DNA of 64,000 bases from Candidatus Rokuibacteriota bacterium. GTDB lineage: Bacteria > Methylomirabilota > Methylomirabilia > Rokubacteriales > CSP1-6. Below the pieces are notes generated by a model that saw only the letters and a list, made by a program, of their open reading frames with translations, was not told the origin of the DNA and did not search any database. Each line of letters begins with the position of its first letter. The stretch's first letter is position 1. The position numbers and the translations under genes were made by a program. Shown here piece after piece: positions 8,487 to 16,861 of this stretch. The stretch covers positions 32,539 to 96,538 of the forward strand of contig QHSX01000050.1 of assembly GCA_003221695.1 (NCBI GenBank), read 5' to 3'.

Positions 8487-8801
8487 ATGGGAGAGGCGCG
8501 ACGGGTGAAGGTCGCCGCCGTCGGTGACGTGGCGGCAGGCGAGGGGCGGGTCGTCGAGGTCGAGGGCAAGACGCTGGCCCTCTTCAACGTGGAGGGGACC
8601 TACTACGCGATCGACAACGCCTGCGCTCATCGCGGCGGGCCGCTCGGTGAGGGCGAGCTCGACGGGCGCGTCGTGACCTGCCCCTGGCACGCCTGGCGCT
8701 GGGACGTCGCGTCCGGCGCCAATGTCAACAACCCCGCGGTCAAGGTCGGCTGCTATCCCGTCCGCGTCGAGCGCGGCGCGGTCTTCGTGGAGCTACCCTG
8801 A
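8487..8801 (+). CDS. Rieske [2Fe-2S] ferredoxin (NirD/dioxygenase-ferredoxin type)
   Basis: 104 aa. The ATG at 8487 follows a purine-rich ribosome site (GGAGGGAGCGGGAG); a GTG one codon earlier is an alternative. The cluster ligands are C46-x-H48 and C65-x-x-H68 (CAHRGGPLG...CPWH), in the usual arrangement for a soluble single-domain Rieske protein that passes electrons to an oxygenase or reductase. No oxygenase alpha subunit lies next to it. Partners could be the flavin monooxygenases upstream or proteins encoded elsewhere. No transmembrane segment. Confidence 0.92.
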   Translation: MGEARRVKVAAVGDVAAGEGRVVEVEGKTLALFNVEGTYYAIDNACAHRGGPLGEGELDGRVVTCPWHAWRWDVASGANVNNPAVKVGCYPVRVERGAVFVELP

Positions 8802-8814
8802 GGGCGCTCCCGCC

Positions 8815-8842
8815 TTGACAGCCCGAGACCCCCTGCTAGCAT
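8815..8842 (+). promoter_or_regulatory. Strong sigma-70-type promoter, probably giving a leaderless mRNA
   Basis: Consensus -35 TTGACA (8815-8820), a 16-nt spacer and TAGCAT (8837-8842). A transcript starting 7 nt later begins at the GTG (8849) of the small zinc-ribbon gene. No Shine-Dalgarno sequence is seen before that GTG. Confidence 0.55.
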
Positions 8843-8848
8843 GCTGTC

Positions 8849-9025
8849 GTGGACCCACCGCTGGTGGTCGGCGCGGCGCTTGCGGTCGGGCTCGGTCTCT
8901 ACTGGGGCTTGCGTAATTATCAACGCTGTCCGCACTGCGGACACATCGTGCGGCGGGTCGGGCAGGGCTGGCTCCGGTGTCGCGCGTGCGGACGGCAGTA
9001 CCGGAAGGGTCTTCGCGTGCGATGA
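8849..9025 (+). CDS. Small membrane-anchored zinc-ribbon protein
   Basis: 58 aa, GTG start. Residues 5-21 form a hydrophobic, glycine-rich segment (LVVGAALAVGLGLYWGL), followed by two cysteine pairs, C27-x-x-C30 and C44-x-x-C47, which would form a zinc ribbon on the cytoplasmic side given the flanking arginines. I do not recognise a named family. Reality is supported by the promoter whose predicted start coincides with the GTG, the paired CxxC motifs, and an ATGA overlap (9022-9025) with the following TPR gene, which also has one N-terminal membrane segment. The two products may work together at the membrane. Function unknown. Confidence 0.7.
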   Translation: MDPPLVVGAALAVGLGLYWGLRNYQRCPHCGHIVRRVGQGWLRCRACGRQYRKGLRVR

Positions 9026-9651
9026 CTCCCGTGATCGTGCCCTCCCGGCGCACGCTCGTCGCCCTCGCCGTCGGGCTCCTCCTGGTCCTCGTGGCGGGCG
9101 GCGCCGCGTGGTTCTGGCTCGCCGCCGAGCGGAGCCGCGTCATGGCGGCGTATGCCGACGTCCTCGGTCGCATCGCTCCCGCGCAGAGGCCGCAAGCGAC
9201 CCCCGAGGCCCGGGCGGCGGCGACCCGCGACCTCGAGGCCATCCTGACCCGCTATCCATCGGCCGCGGCCGCGCCCCAGGCCGCCTACGACCTGGGCAAC
9301 CTCCGCTACGACGCCACCCAGTACCCGGCGGCGCGCGCCGCCTATGAGGTCGCGCTCGCGCGGGGCGCCACCGGAACGCTGCGGACCCTGGCGCAAGCCG
9401 GGGTGGGCTATGCCCGAGAGGCCGAGGGCGACTTCCTGAAGGCGATCGACGCCTACCGTCTTGCCCTTGCCGGGGTGGGGCCGGGGGACTTCTACTACGA
9501 GGCGCTCCTCGCGGACCTTGGTCGCGCCCAGGAACTCGCAGAGCAAAAGGCCGATGCGATCGCCACTTATCAGCGCATCCTTAAGGAACTTCCACAGGCC
9601 CGCCGCGCCGAGGAGATCCGGGCGCGTCTCCGGGGCCTGGGCGGTAGCTAG
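9022..9651 (+). CDS. Membrane-anchored TPR protein
   Basis: 209 aa from the ATG that overlaps the stop of the zinc-ribbon gene; the upstream in-frame start at 8977 would lie wholly inside that gene. Residues about 10-32 form one membrane helix (LVALAVGLLLVLVAGGAAWFW). The remainder is alpha-helical with tetratricopeptide-like repeats (YDLGNLRYDATQYPAARAAYEVAL; the next repeat has YAREAEGDFLKAIDAY), resembling YfgM or YbgF-type periplasmic scaffolds. A role in envelope protein assembly is possible but is inferred from architecture only. Confidence 0.8.
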   Translation: MTPVIVPSRRTLVALAVGLLLVLVAGGAAWFWLAAERSRVMAAYADVLGRIAPAQRPQATPEARAAATRDLEAILTRYPSAAAAPQAAYDLGNLRYDATQYPAARAAYEVALARGATGTLRTLAQAGVGYAREAEGDFLKAIDAYRLALAGVGPGDFYYEALLADLGRAQELAEQKADAIATYQRILKELPQARRAEEIRARLRGLGGS

Positions 9652-9756
9652 AGGCCCAGCCTTACTTCCGATAACGAGTATTATGTCAACTCCACCTCAG
9701 TCTTCCGGCTGTCGCATACCCACCGCCGTGTCTGAGTCAGCGCGCCCCGCCTCCCG

Positions 9757-10578
9757 TCAGCCAGGGATGTGGGCTTCTTCCGGGAGGTCGGCCCACTTCG
9801 GCGTCCACTCGGGGACGGTCAGGCCGAAGGCGTCGCAGAGGGCGCGAACCTCACGGGCGAACGCCTGGCGGACCTCGTCGTTGTCGCGGAGCTTGAGCCG
9901 GTACTTCCGGTAGAGCTGGTTCTTGGGCGAGCCCGGGCGCCCGAAGATGTTCATCGTCCGGACGTACCACTTGTTGAAGGTCGCCTGCGCGTCGCCGTGG
10001 GTCGTCGGGTCCGAGGCGAGCTTCTTCACCCAGGACTCGCCGTGGCGGATGTGGAATTTCTCCTCCTTGAAGATCCCCTCGATCGCGCGCACCCAGGGAC
10101 CGTAGGAGCCGCCGCGGACATCCTCGAGCTGGTGCCCGGCGCCTCGGTCCATGCAGAAGTTGAAGAAGACGAAATCCGCCCACGTCTCGATCGGGTAGTA
10201 GAAGATGTTCACCCGCTTGTCGCTCGTGATGCGCGCGGTCCCGATATCCGCGTCCGACGAGATGCGCATGGTGAAGACCGCGTCGTGGCGGCGGACGTGG
10301 CTCGCGACGTCGAAGCCGAGGTCGGCGAGCAGACCGTACATGACCGCGGCGTGGCGCAGCTCGTCCTTCACGATCTGGGCGACGACGTGCTTCTCCTCGA
10401 CCGTCGGCGCCTTGGTGATCCACGGCACGTAGCCGTAGCCCCCCGCGAGCTCCGAGTCGGCCTGCATTGTCAGCAGATGGATGAGGTTCTCGCGGTACTC
10501 GTCGGTCATCTCCTGGACGGACTCGATGCGGACGCCGCTCTCGACCTTCGCCATCAGCTCCCGGGCCTGATCGTTCAT
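9757..10578 (-). CDS. PaaA-like di-iron (ferritin-fold) oxygenase subunit
   Basis: 273 aa, ATG start. Resembles the catalytic A subunit of ring-1,2-phenylacetyl-CoA epoxidase and benzoyl-CoA epoxidase. The iron ligands can be placed: E43 (ADSELAG), E73 and H76 (KDELRH), an Asp in NFCMDRGAG, and the EEKFH pair, so the di-iron site looks intact. The usual subunits PaaB, C, D and reductase PaaE are absent here. It ends the operon, 28 nt after a phenylacetate-CoA ligase, which could supply an acyl-CoA substrate. Either the partners are encoded elsewhere or this is a divergent stand-alone CoA-ester monooxygenase. Confidence 0.85.
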   Translation of the reverse strand: MNDQARELMAKVESGVRIESVQEMTDEYRENLIHLLTMQADSELAGGYGYVPWITKAPTVEEKHVVAQIVKDELRHAAVMYGLLADLGFDVASHVRRHDAVFTMRISSDADIGTARITSDKRVNIFYYPIETWADFVFFNFCMDRGAGHQLEDVRGGSYGPWVRAIEGIFKEEKFHIRHGESWVKKLASDPTTHGDAQATFNKWYVRTMNIFGRPGSPKNQLYRKYRLKLRDNDEVRQAFAREVRALCDAFGLTVPEWTPKWADLPEEAHIPG

Positions 10579-10606
10579 GGGCGCTGCCTCCGAGGCCTAG
10601 GATACC

Positions 10607-11902
10607 CTATCGCCGCTCGATGACACGCACCGCCTTGCCCTCGGAGCGCGGGATCGACTGCGGGGCGACGATCGTGAGCTGGACGGAGAGGCCGAGCGCC
10701 TTCCGGAGACGCTCCGCGACCCGCTGGCGAAGGCCGACGATCACGGGGTGGGCGGCGTCGAAGCCGCCGCAGCGCTCCACGAGTGCGGGCGCCGGCTCGA
10801 CGTGCACCTCGAGCGTCGCGAGCGTCGGCCGCCGGTCCACGACGAGCTGGTAGTGCGGCACGAGCTCCTCGATGGCGAGGAGCGTCCCCTCCACCTCGGA
10901 GGGATAGAGGTTCACGCCCTTGATCACCAGCATGTCGTCCGAGCGCCCGCGGACCCGCGCCATCCGCATCGAGGTCCGGCCACAGGGACAGGGTGCGTCG
11001 GTGAGCGTCGTGATGTCGCCCGTACGGTAGCGGACGAGCGGCAGGGCGCGCTTGGTCAAGGTCGTGAGCACGAGCTCCCCTTCCCTCCCCGGTCCCACAA
11101 CCTGCTCGGTGGCGGGGTCGATGACCTCCGGTAGAAAGTGGTCGTCCTGGACGTGGAGCCCGTCGCGGACCTCGCACTCGCCCGCGACGCCCGGGCCGAT
11201 GATCTCCGAGAGGCCGTAGATGTCGTACGCGGGGCAGCCGAGGGTGCGCTCGAGCGAGGCGCGCATGCCCTCCGTCCACGGCTCGGCGCCGAACATCCCG
11301 TAGCGGAGCCCGAGCGCGCGCGCATTCCCGCCCTCCGCGGCCAGGCTCTCGGCGATGTGGAGCACGAACGACGGCGTGCCACAGATGCCGGCGGGCGCCA
11401 GGTCTTGTAGCAGGAGCCGATGGCGCGCGGTATTGCCCGACGAGACCGGCACGACCGTCATCCCGATGCGCTCGGCGCCGTCGTGGAAGCCGAGGCCGCC
11501 GGTGAAGAGCCCGTAGCCGAAGGCGATCTGCAGGAGGTCGCCGCGGCGCGCGCCGGCCGCAGTCATCACGCGCGCCATGACCTCACGCCAGGTCTCGAGG
11601 TCGCCCGCCGTGTACCCGACGATGGTGGGCTTGCCCTTGGTGCCGGAGGAGGCGTGCAGGCGTGCGACCTCGCCGAGCTCCACGGCGAAGAGGCCGACCG
11701 GGTAGTGGTCGCGCAAATCGGTCTTCCGGACGAACGGCAGGCGCGCCAGGTCGTCGAGCCGCCGAACCTCGACGCCGCCGAGCCGCTCACGGTGGAAGGC
11801 GACGCGCTCGACCGCCCAGCCGATCGTCTCGCGGAGCCGTTCGAGCTGGAGCCGGGCGCGCGCGGCGCGCGAGAGCGTCTCGGCCTCGGCGTTCCAGATC
11901 AC
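10607..11902 (-). CDS. paaK: Phenylacetate-CoA ligase family protein
   Basis: 431 aa, ATG start, the usual PaaK length. Adenylate-forming motifs are complete: P-loop SSGTKGKPTIVGYT, YGLSEIIGPGVAGE, the RTGD motif, and the C-terminal GRSDDMLVIKGVNLYPSEVE hinge with the small lid domain. It activates an aryl acid to its CoA thioester with ATP. The neighbouring PaaA-like oxygenase supports an aromatic acid route, although no other paa gene is present. Upstream is a small unknown gene ending 16 nt away, downstream the oxygenase. True substrate (phenylacetate or another aryl acid) not determinable. Confidence 0.92.
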   Translation of the reverse strand: MIWNAEAETLSRAARARLQLERLRETIGWAVERVAFHRERLGGVEVRRLDDLARLPFVRKTDLRDHYPVGLFAVELGEVARLHASSGTKGKPTIVGYTAGDLETWREVMARVMTAAGARRGDLLQIAFGYGLFTGGLGFHDGAERIGMTVVPVSSGNTARHRLLLQDLAPAGICGTPSFVLHIAESLAAEGGNARALGLRYGMFGAEPWTEGMRASLERTLGCPAYDIYGLSEIIGPGVAGECEVRDGLHVQDDHFLPEVIDPATEQVVGPGREGELVLTTLTKRALPLVRYRTGDITTLTDAPCPCGRTSMRMARVRGRSDDMLVIKGVNLYPSEVEGTLLAIEELVPHYQLVVDRRPTLATLEVHVEPAPALVERCGGFDAAHPVIVGLRQRVAERLRKALGLSVQLTIVAPQSIPRSEGKAVRVIERR

Positions 11903-11918
11903 GTGGCCAGGGTGAGGC

Positions 11919-12179
11919 TCATTCCACGACGACCGACTTGACGAGCCAGTGCTGGCGCTCCAGGAAGCGCGCGACCGCGTCCAGCGTGCGGCCGTCCGCG
12001 CTGGCCTCCAGGCTGATGCGATCCGGCAAGATGTGGCGCACGGCCGGATAGCTCACGAGCACCTTCCGGAGCGTCCGCAGTCGTGGGTCGGGACCGAGGA
12101 GCCCCTTGCCGCCCGGCGCGTTCCACTCCCCCCGGAACACGAGACGGATGGCTCGGGGCGCACCCGCCGATGCGGTCAT
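11919..12179 (-). CDS. Conserved-looking small protein of unknown function
   Basis: 86 aa. The ATG at 12179 overlaps the glycosyltransferase stop (ATGA, 12176-12179), which favours this start over longer in-frame options. The protein has a beta-strand-like N-terminal block (IRLVFRGEWNAPGG), a charged centre with an RLRTLRKVL helix, and a C-terminal helix-strand (AVARFLERQHWLVKSVVVE), suggesting a small alpha/beta fold. No metal motif or membrane segment. I do not recognise the family. Its position between a glycosyltransferase and paaK with near-zero spacing indicates a translated gene. Confidence 0.65.
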   Translation of the reverse strand: MTASAGAPRAIRLVFRGEWNAPGGKGLLGPDPRLRTLRKVLVSYPAVRHILPDRISLEASADGRTLDAVARFLERQHWLVKSVVVE

Positions 12180-13336
12180 CGGACCGCGCGCCCAGCGCGC
12201 GCGGTCGCGGCCGCGTATACGGCCAGCGTTCGGTCGATCATCAGCCGGACGTCGAACAGGCACTCGGCGATCTGGCGCGCGCGGCGGCTCATCGCGGCCC
12301 GCCGCTCGGGATCCAGCAGCAGGCCGATCACGGCGTCGGCCAGGGCCATCGAGTCGCCCTTCGTGAGCACGCCGGTCTCCCCGTCCCGCACGACCTCCTC
12401 GCACCCGGGCGCTCGGACGGCCACCGCGGGCAGGCCGCACGCCGCGGCCTCGGCGAGGACGAGGCCCTGCGTTTCCGTCTCCGAGGCAAAGAGGAACACG
12501 TCTGCCGCCTGGTAGCACTGCGCGAGTTCGGCGTGCGCGCGCGCGCCCAGAAAGCGCACCCGGTCACACGCCGCGAGGGTCCCCGCGAGGCGTTGGAGCC
12601 GGTCCGCCGCCGTGCCGTGCCCCACCAGCAGGAGGTGGGCCGCCGGGACCGTCGAGGCGACGCGCTCGAACGCCGGCAGGATCCGGTCGACGCTCTTCTC
12701 GGGATCGAGGCGCCCGACATAGAGGACGAGCGGCGCCTCGGCGGGCACGGGGAGGCCCGCGCGCGCCGCCCGACGGTCCGCCGGGCGGAACCGGTCGAGG
12801 TCGAGGCCCGTCGGGATGACGGCGATCGGGCCGGTCACGCCTCGCGCGGCGAGCTCGTCGCGCGTCACCGCCGACGGCGCGATGACGGCGTCGGCGCGTG
12901 CGGCGAAGCGTGTGCTCAGCCGGACCGCGAGCGTCTCGACGACCGGTCGGCCGAGCGGAACGTAGTGCGCGTACTTCTCGTACCGCGTGTGATACGTGAA
13001 GACGAGCGGCCGGCCGTGACGTCGCGCGAGCCGGCGCGCGGCCGGCCCCAGGAGGAACGGGTGGTGGGCGTGGAAGACGTCGACGTCGAGCGCCGCCACG
13101 AGGCCGGCGACGCGTCGCGAATACGGGACGGCGAGCGCGAACTCGGGATAGGTCGCCGCCGGGATCGAGGGGTAGCGGACGACCCGCGGCCCCGCCGTCT
13201 CGCCCCGCGCGAAGCGAGGCCCGAAGACCCACGCCTCGTGACCGGCGGCCTCGAGGCCGGTGCGCAACGTCTCGACCGAGGTCGCGACGCCCCCGCAGAA
13301 CGGCAGATAGTTGTTCGTGAAGAGCGCGACCCGCAC
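12176..13336 (-). CDS. GT4-family glycosyltransferase
   Basis: 386 aa from the GTG at 13336; the family N-terminus VALFTNNYLPFCGGV starts two residues later, so the longer open frame upstream is not part of it. GT-B fold with N-terminal acceptor domain (FHAHHPFLLGPAARRLAR, FTYHTRYEKYAHYVP) and C-terminal donor domain (VIPTGLDLDRF, LYVGRLDPEK, ETQGLVLAEAAACGLP with the E-x7-E pair). Related enzymes transfer hexoses in glycolipid or surface polysaccharide synthesis. Lies 13 nt downstream of the nuclease gene. Substrate not determinable. Confidence 0.9.
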   Translation of the reverse strand: MRVALFTNNYLPFCGGVATSVETLRTGLEAAGHEAWVFGPRFARGETAGPRVVRYPSIPAATYPEFALAVPYSRRVAGLVAALDVDVFHAHHPFLLGPAARRLARRHGRPLVFTYHTRYEKYAHYVPLGRPVVETLAVRLSTRFAARADAVIAPSAVTRDELAARGVTGPIAVIPTGLDLDRFRPADRRAARAGLPVPAEAPLVLYVGRLDPEKSVDRILPAFERVASTVPAAHLLLVGHGTAADRLQRLAGTLAACDRVRFLGARAHAELAQCYQAADVFLFASETETQGLVLAEAAACGLPAVAVRAPGCEEVVRDGETGVLTKGDSMALADAVIGLLLDPERRAAMSRRARQIAECLFDVRLMIDRTLAVYAAATARAGRAVR

Positions 13337-13349
13337 CGCCCCTGCCCGC

Positions 13350-13880
13350 TCAGGCCTTGTTGAACTTCTCGAAGTCCTCCGGCTTGATGTTCTGCAGCCA
13401 CTCTCGGAGCTCGGCCGGATCGACGGGCGTGGCGGTTTCGGTGCCACGCTCGGTCTTCGCGGGCTCGGCCTCCTTCGACACCTCGAGGCTCTTCGCCTTG
13501 CGGACCACCTCTTCGTCGACGTAGATCGGCGCGCCGACGCGCAGCGCCAACGCGATCGCGTCCGAGGGCCGCGAGTCCACCGTGTACTCCGCGGCACCGA
13601 GCTGGAGGTGCAGGACGGCGAAGAAGGTGTTGTCCTTGAGGTCGGTCACGACCACCTTGACCACCCGGGCGTCGACGGCCTCGAGGATGTTCTTGATCAG
13701 GTCGTGCGTCATCGGGCGCGGCGGGGGCACCTTCTCCAGCTCGAGGGCGATCGCGTTCGCCTCGAAGATGCCTACCCAGATCTGCAGCGAGCGCCGGTCC
13801 TCGTCGTCGCGCAAGATGATGATCGGCATGTTCGACACGGCGTCGAGCGCCAGCCCACGAACCTTCATCTCGACAAACAT
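13350..13880 (-). CDS. Bifunctional nuclease family protein (DUF151)
   Basis: 176 aa, ATG start. Carries the DUF151 core (MPIIILRD, IWVGIFEANAIALELE, THDLIKNILEAVDARVVKVVVTDL, SRPSDAIALALRVGAPIYVDEEV). Homologues in Thermotoga have been crystallised, and a plant homologue shows RNase/DNase activity; the bacterial role is not settled. Residues after about 125 are a charged low-similarity tail (AEPAKTERGTETATP) ending in a short helix. The start overlaps the end of miaB by 16 nt, a pairing that points to co-expression. Confidence 0.88.
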   Translation of the reverse strand: MFVEMKVRGLALDAVSNMPIIILRDDEDRRSLQIWVGIFEANAIALELEKVPPPRPMTHDLIKNILEAVDARVVKVVVTDLKDNTFFAVLHLQLGAAEYTVDSRPSDAIALALRVGAPIYVDEEVVRKAKSLEVSKEAEPAKTERGTETATPVDPAELREWLQNIKPEDFEKFNKA

Positions 13881-15208
13881 GGAGCCTCCTCCGCGTGCGC
13901 CGCGAGCGTCCCTCGCAGGCTGTGCGGGAGCACCTCGCTGACCCGGACGCGCGTTACGTCGCCGACGGACACGCGTCCCTGCCCGTCAAAGTTGACGACA
14001 CGGTTACAGCGGGTTCGGCCGGAGAGCTCGCCCGCGTTCTTCTTCGACGCCCCGTCGACGAGCACGTCGAGCGTCTGGCCGAGGAGCCGGCGGCTCCGGT
14101 CGGCCGCCACCCGCCCGGCCACCTCGAGCAGCCGCGCGTTGCGGCGCGCCTTGACCTCGTCGCCGACCTGGTCCTCCATCTCCGCCGCCGGCGTGCCGGG
14201 CCGGCGCGAGTAGCGGAAGACGAAGACGTTGTCGTACCCGATCCCTTCCACCATCTCGAGCGTCTGCTCGAAGTCCGCCTCGGTCTCCCCCGGGAAGCCC
14301 ACGATCAGGTCGGTCGAGAACGCCATCGCGGGCTCCGCGTCACGGATCTCATCGACCAGCTCGAGGTAGCGCTCGCGCGTGTACCCGCGGTTCATCCGCG
14401 CGAGCACCCGGTTCGAGCCCGACTGGAGCGGCAGATGAAAGTATTCGCACACCTTCGGCACCTCCCGCAGAGCACGGATCAACCGGGGCGTGAGGTTGTA
14501 CGGGTTGGAGGTGGTGAAGCGGATCCGCTCGATCCCGGCGACCTCGTTGACCCGCTCGAGCAGCGTGGCCAGGTCGGTCGGCGGCGTCAGGTCGCGCCCG
14601 TAGGCGTTGACCGTCTGGCCGAGCAGCGTCACCTCGCGGCACCCCTCGGCGGCGAGCCGTCGCACCTCCGCCAGGACCGTCTCGGGCGGGTGACTCCGCT
14701 CCCGTCCCCGGGTGCGCGGAACGACACAGAACGTGCAGTGCTTCTCACAGCCCTCCATCACGGTGACGAACGCCCGAAGGCGAGAGGCCGACGGCGGGCG
14801 GGCCGTGATCTTCACGAGCGGCCCCTCGCCGGTCTCGAGGACGGGCCGGCGGTCTCGGCGCACCCGCTCGACCAGCTCCGCCACACGCGCGATCGCCGGA
14901 GAGCCGAAGACGAGGTCGACCGCAGGCGCGCGGCGCTGAATCGCTCCCTGCTGGAGCTGCGCCATGCACCCCATGACGCCGATGATCAGGTCGGGCTTGC
15001 GCGTCTTGAGCTTCCGGAGCTCGCCGAGCTTCGAGAAGACCTTGTCCTCGGCCTTCTCGCGGATCGCGCACGTGTTGACGAGGATCAGGTCAGCTTCGTC
15101 TTCGTCCTGGGTGAGCTCGTAGCGCTCGGCGCCGAGCAGGCCGGCGACGCGCTCCGAGTCGTACTCGTTCATCTGACATCCATAGGTGATGAGGTGAAGC
15201 TTTGCCAT
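13865..15208 (-). CDS. miaB: tRNA-2-methylthio-N6-dimethylallyladenosine synthase
   Basis: 447 aa, ATG start. Radical-SAM methylthiotransferase acting at A37 of tRNAs. N-terminal UPF0004 domain holds three Cys for the auxiliary cluster (YGCQMNEYDSE, VNTCAIREKAE, GVMGCMAQ). The radical SAM motif CEKHCTFC is followed by VVPRTRGRERS, the MiaB-type signature that separates it from RimO and MtaB. A TRAM domain ends the protein. First gene of the minus-strand operon leading to the nuclease, GT4, paaK and PaaA-like genes. There is no clear Shine-Dalgarno sequence. Confidence 0.96.
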   Translation of the reverse strand: MAKLHLITYGCQMNEYDSERVAGLLGAERYELTQDEDEADLILVNTCAIREKAEDKVFSKLGELRKLKTRKPDLIIGVMGCMAQLQQGAIQRRAPAVDLVFGSPAIARVAELVERVRRDRRPVLETGEGPLVKITARPPSASRLRAFVTVMEGCEKHCTFCVVPRTRGRERSHPPETVLAEVRRLAAEGCREVTLLGQTVNAYGRDLTPPTDLATLLERVNEVAGIERIRFTTSNPYNLTPRLIRALREVPKVCEYFHLPLQSGSNRVLARMNRGYTRERYLELVDEIRDAEPAMAFSTDLIVGFPGETEADFEQTLEMVEGIGYDNVFVFRYSRRPGTPAAEMEDQVGDEVKARRNARLLEVAGRVAADRSRRLLGQTLDVLVDGASKKNAGELSGRTRCNRVVNFDGQGRVSVGDVTRVRVSEVLPHSLRGTLAAHAEEAPCLSR

Positions 15209-15244
15209 GAGTTATCCGAAAAATCCGGCAGTTGCGTTGACCTG

Positions 15245-15273
15245 ACCGTAGCATCCGCGATACGGGAAGTCAA
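15245..15273 (-). promoter_or_regulatory. Putative promoter for miaB operon
   Basis: Minus strand TTGACT (15268-15273), 17-nt spacer, TACGGT (15245-15250). The predicted start is about 30 nt before the miaB ATG. It lies in an AT-richer patch between the terminator hairpin of the upstream gene and miaB. Confidence 0.5.
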
Positions 15274-15322
15274 TTTGGCTCCCAAAAGCCTCGGAGGCCG
15301 CCGCGGGTGGCCGGTGGGGGGT

Positions 15323-15353
15323 GTCGGGGGGAACGGCGCTCGCTCCCCCCGAC
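15323..15353 (-). terminator. GC hairpin terminator after the FBP aldolase/phosphatase gene
   Basis: 13-nt arms (15323-15335 and 15341-15353) pair fully apart from one G-U wobble, around a 5-nt loop, 5 nt past the stop codon. There is no U-tract. The minus-strand 5' arm, GTCGGGGGGAGCG, is identical to the arm of the hairpin at 32828-32857. Confidence 0.6.
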
Positions 15354-15358
15354 GCGGA

Positions 15359-16861
15359 TCAATCGATCTCGTCCGGACGGCCTCCCTTGCGCGCGGCGGC
15401 GGGCTTCCCTTCCCGCCCGCCGTTGCCGCCCTGGCCGTTGCCGCCGAAGGTGAGCGGCGGCTTGACCTCGAACTGGCGCTCGAGGCGGGCCCGCCGCTCC
15501 TTCCAACCCTCTTGATACTCGAGCTCCTCCTCGTGGAGCGTCGCCGGCTGTTTGATGCCGTGCGCCAGACGAAACTGGATCGCCAGGTCGGACGCCTGGC
15601 GGCGCACCGAGTCCCAAGGCGTGCCGAGTGCGAACTGGTCGGAGATGGCCCCGATGCGCCCCGTGTGGATGTTGACGGAGAGGGTGATCGCGGACAGGAT
15701 CGGTCCGGACCAGAACGACGTCTGCGAGTTGATCGGCACCGGCAGGATGTGGAGGTTGTGGCTCCCCCGGCAGTCGCCGGCGACCATCGGACACGCCGCC
15801 CAGGGCGAGGTGATCTCGCCGGGCGCCGGCCAGTCGCCCTGCGCGAAGGCGAGGAGCACGGGGTCGTCCTTGCCGCCGTAGGTGAACCCCTTCTTCGTCT
15901 TGATGTTGTGCAGCCGCTCGGCCGAGCAGATGTAGCCGAGCTGGTCGCGCTCGCCCTGGTCGTTGCGGCTCCAGATCCGCGCGATGACGAAGCGCGACGC
16001 ACGCGTGAGCCCCTCGATGTCGTAGAGGTCCTCGGGCGCTCTCAGCGTGAGCACTTTCTCTTGAAGTCCCTTCGCGAGCTCCTCCATCTTGCCGTCGAGG
16101 GCCTTCTGGTCGCGCGGGTGCGCGCCCGCCTCGATCGCCTGTGCCTTGGTGTCGAGGTCGACGATCTCCATGATGTACCCGCGTTTCATCTTCGACGACG
16201 CGATCACCAGGCCGGTGTTGAACCGCGGGAGAAGGTACGCGCCCGTGGCGTAGTAGTTGAACGCCATGGGCTCGGTCTTGTCGGCGAAGGAGACGAGGAC
16301 CGTCTGCGAGGGGTTGTCCTTGCGCACCGGCAGCGGCAGCGCGACCGTCGCCGGCCCGGCGCCGCGGAGGTTGCCCGTGAAGGCGTCGGCGACCAGGTCC
16401 TGGCCCGGGCCGTAGAGGCCGAGCTCGGCGGCCTTGTGCGCGCCCTCCTGGAGGGCGTCCCACATGAGCTCGTCCACGACCGACATATCCACCGACGCCG
16501 GCATGATCCCGGTGACGGCGATGTCGTCACCGGTGTGGGTGACGACGAGCGACGTGAAGATGGGCTCGCCGTGGAAGGCGTTGTTCTCGAGGACGAACTT
16601 GGCGATGATCGACTTCACCTCTTCGGCCGCGACCACGTGCCCCCCGACGCCGCCGACGTCGGCCTTCGTCGCCTTGATCAGGCGCGGGACCAGCGCTGGG
16701 TTCTTGGCGAAGACGTACGCCTTGTGGGAGAAGATGTTCGGCGTGTTGGTGACCGGGATCTTCTCCGCCGACGTGACCGGCAGCCCCGCGAGCTCGTTCC
16801 GGGACTCGTGGTACTCCGTCAGCTGGATCGGGTTCGTCGAACCGTAACGCCTGGCGCCCAT
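15359..16861 (-). CDS. Archaeal-type (class V) fructose-1,6-bisphosphate aldolase/phosphatase
   Basis: 500 aa from the ATG at 16861, chosen for its strong GGAGGAGG ribosome site. Matches bifunctional FBP aldolase/phosphatase by eye: KADVGGVGGH (Mg-binding Asp and His), THTGDD, LGLYGPGQDLVADAFTGNLRG, ADKTEP, and YGGKDDP containing the Tyr and Schiff-base Lys of the aldolase mode. The enzyme makes fructose-6-phosphate irreversibly in gluconeogenesis. It is about 120 residues longer than archaeal forms, with about 55 extra N-terminal residues, an insert (about 240-275) rich in charged residues, and a low-complexity glycine-rich tail. Divergent from a SorC-type regulator, which likely controls it. 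Confidence 0.88.
   Translation of the reverse strand: MGARRYGSTNPIQLTEYHESRNELAGLPVTSAEKIPVTNTPNIFSHKAYVFAKNPALVPRLIKATKADVGGVGGHVVAAEEVKSIIAKFVLENNAFHGEPIFTSLVVTHTGDDIAVTGIMPASVDMSVVDELMWDALQEGAHKAAELGLYGPGQDLVADAFTGNLRGAGPATVALPLPVRKDNPSQTVLVSFADKTEPMAFNYYATGAYLLPRFNTGLVIASSKMKRGYIMEIVDLDTKAQAIEAGAHPRDQKALDGKMEELAKGLQEKVLTLRAPEDLYDIEGLTRASRFVIARIWSRNDQGERDQLGYICSAERLHNIKTKKGFTYGGKDDPVLLAFAQGDWPAPGEITSPWAACPMVAGDCRGSHNLHILPVPINSQTSFWSGPILSAITLSVNIHTGRIGAISDQFALGTPWDSVRRQASDLAIQFRLAHGIKQPATLHEEELEYQEGWKERRARLERQFEVKPPLTFGGNGQGGNGGREGKPAAARKGGRPDEID

Noticed and set aside
9652..9756. Possible RNA gene or terminator between the TPR and PaaA-like genes
   Set aside because: 105 nt with no stable hairpin, cloverleaf or promoter pair that I could find.
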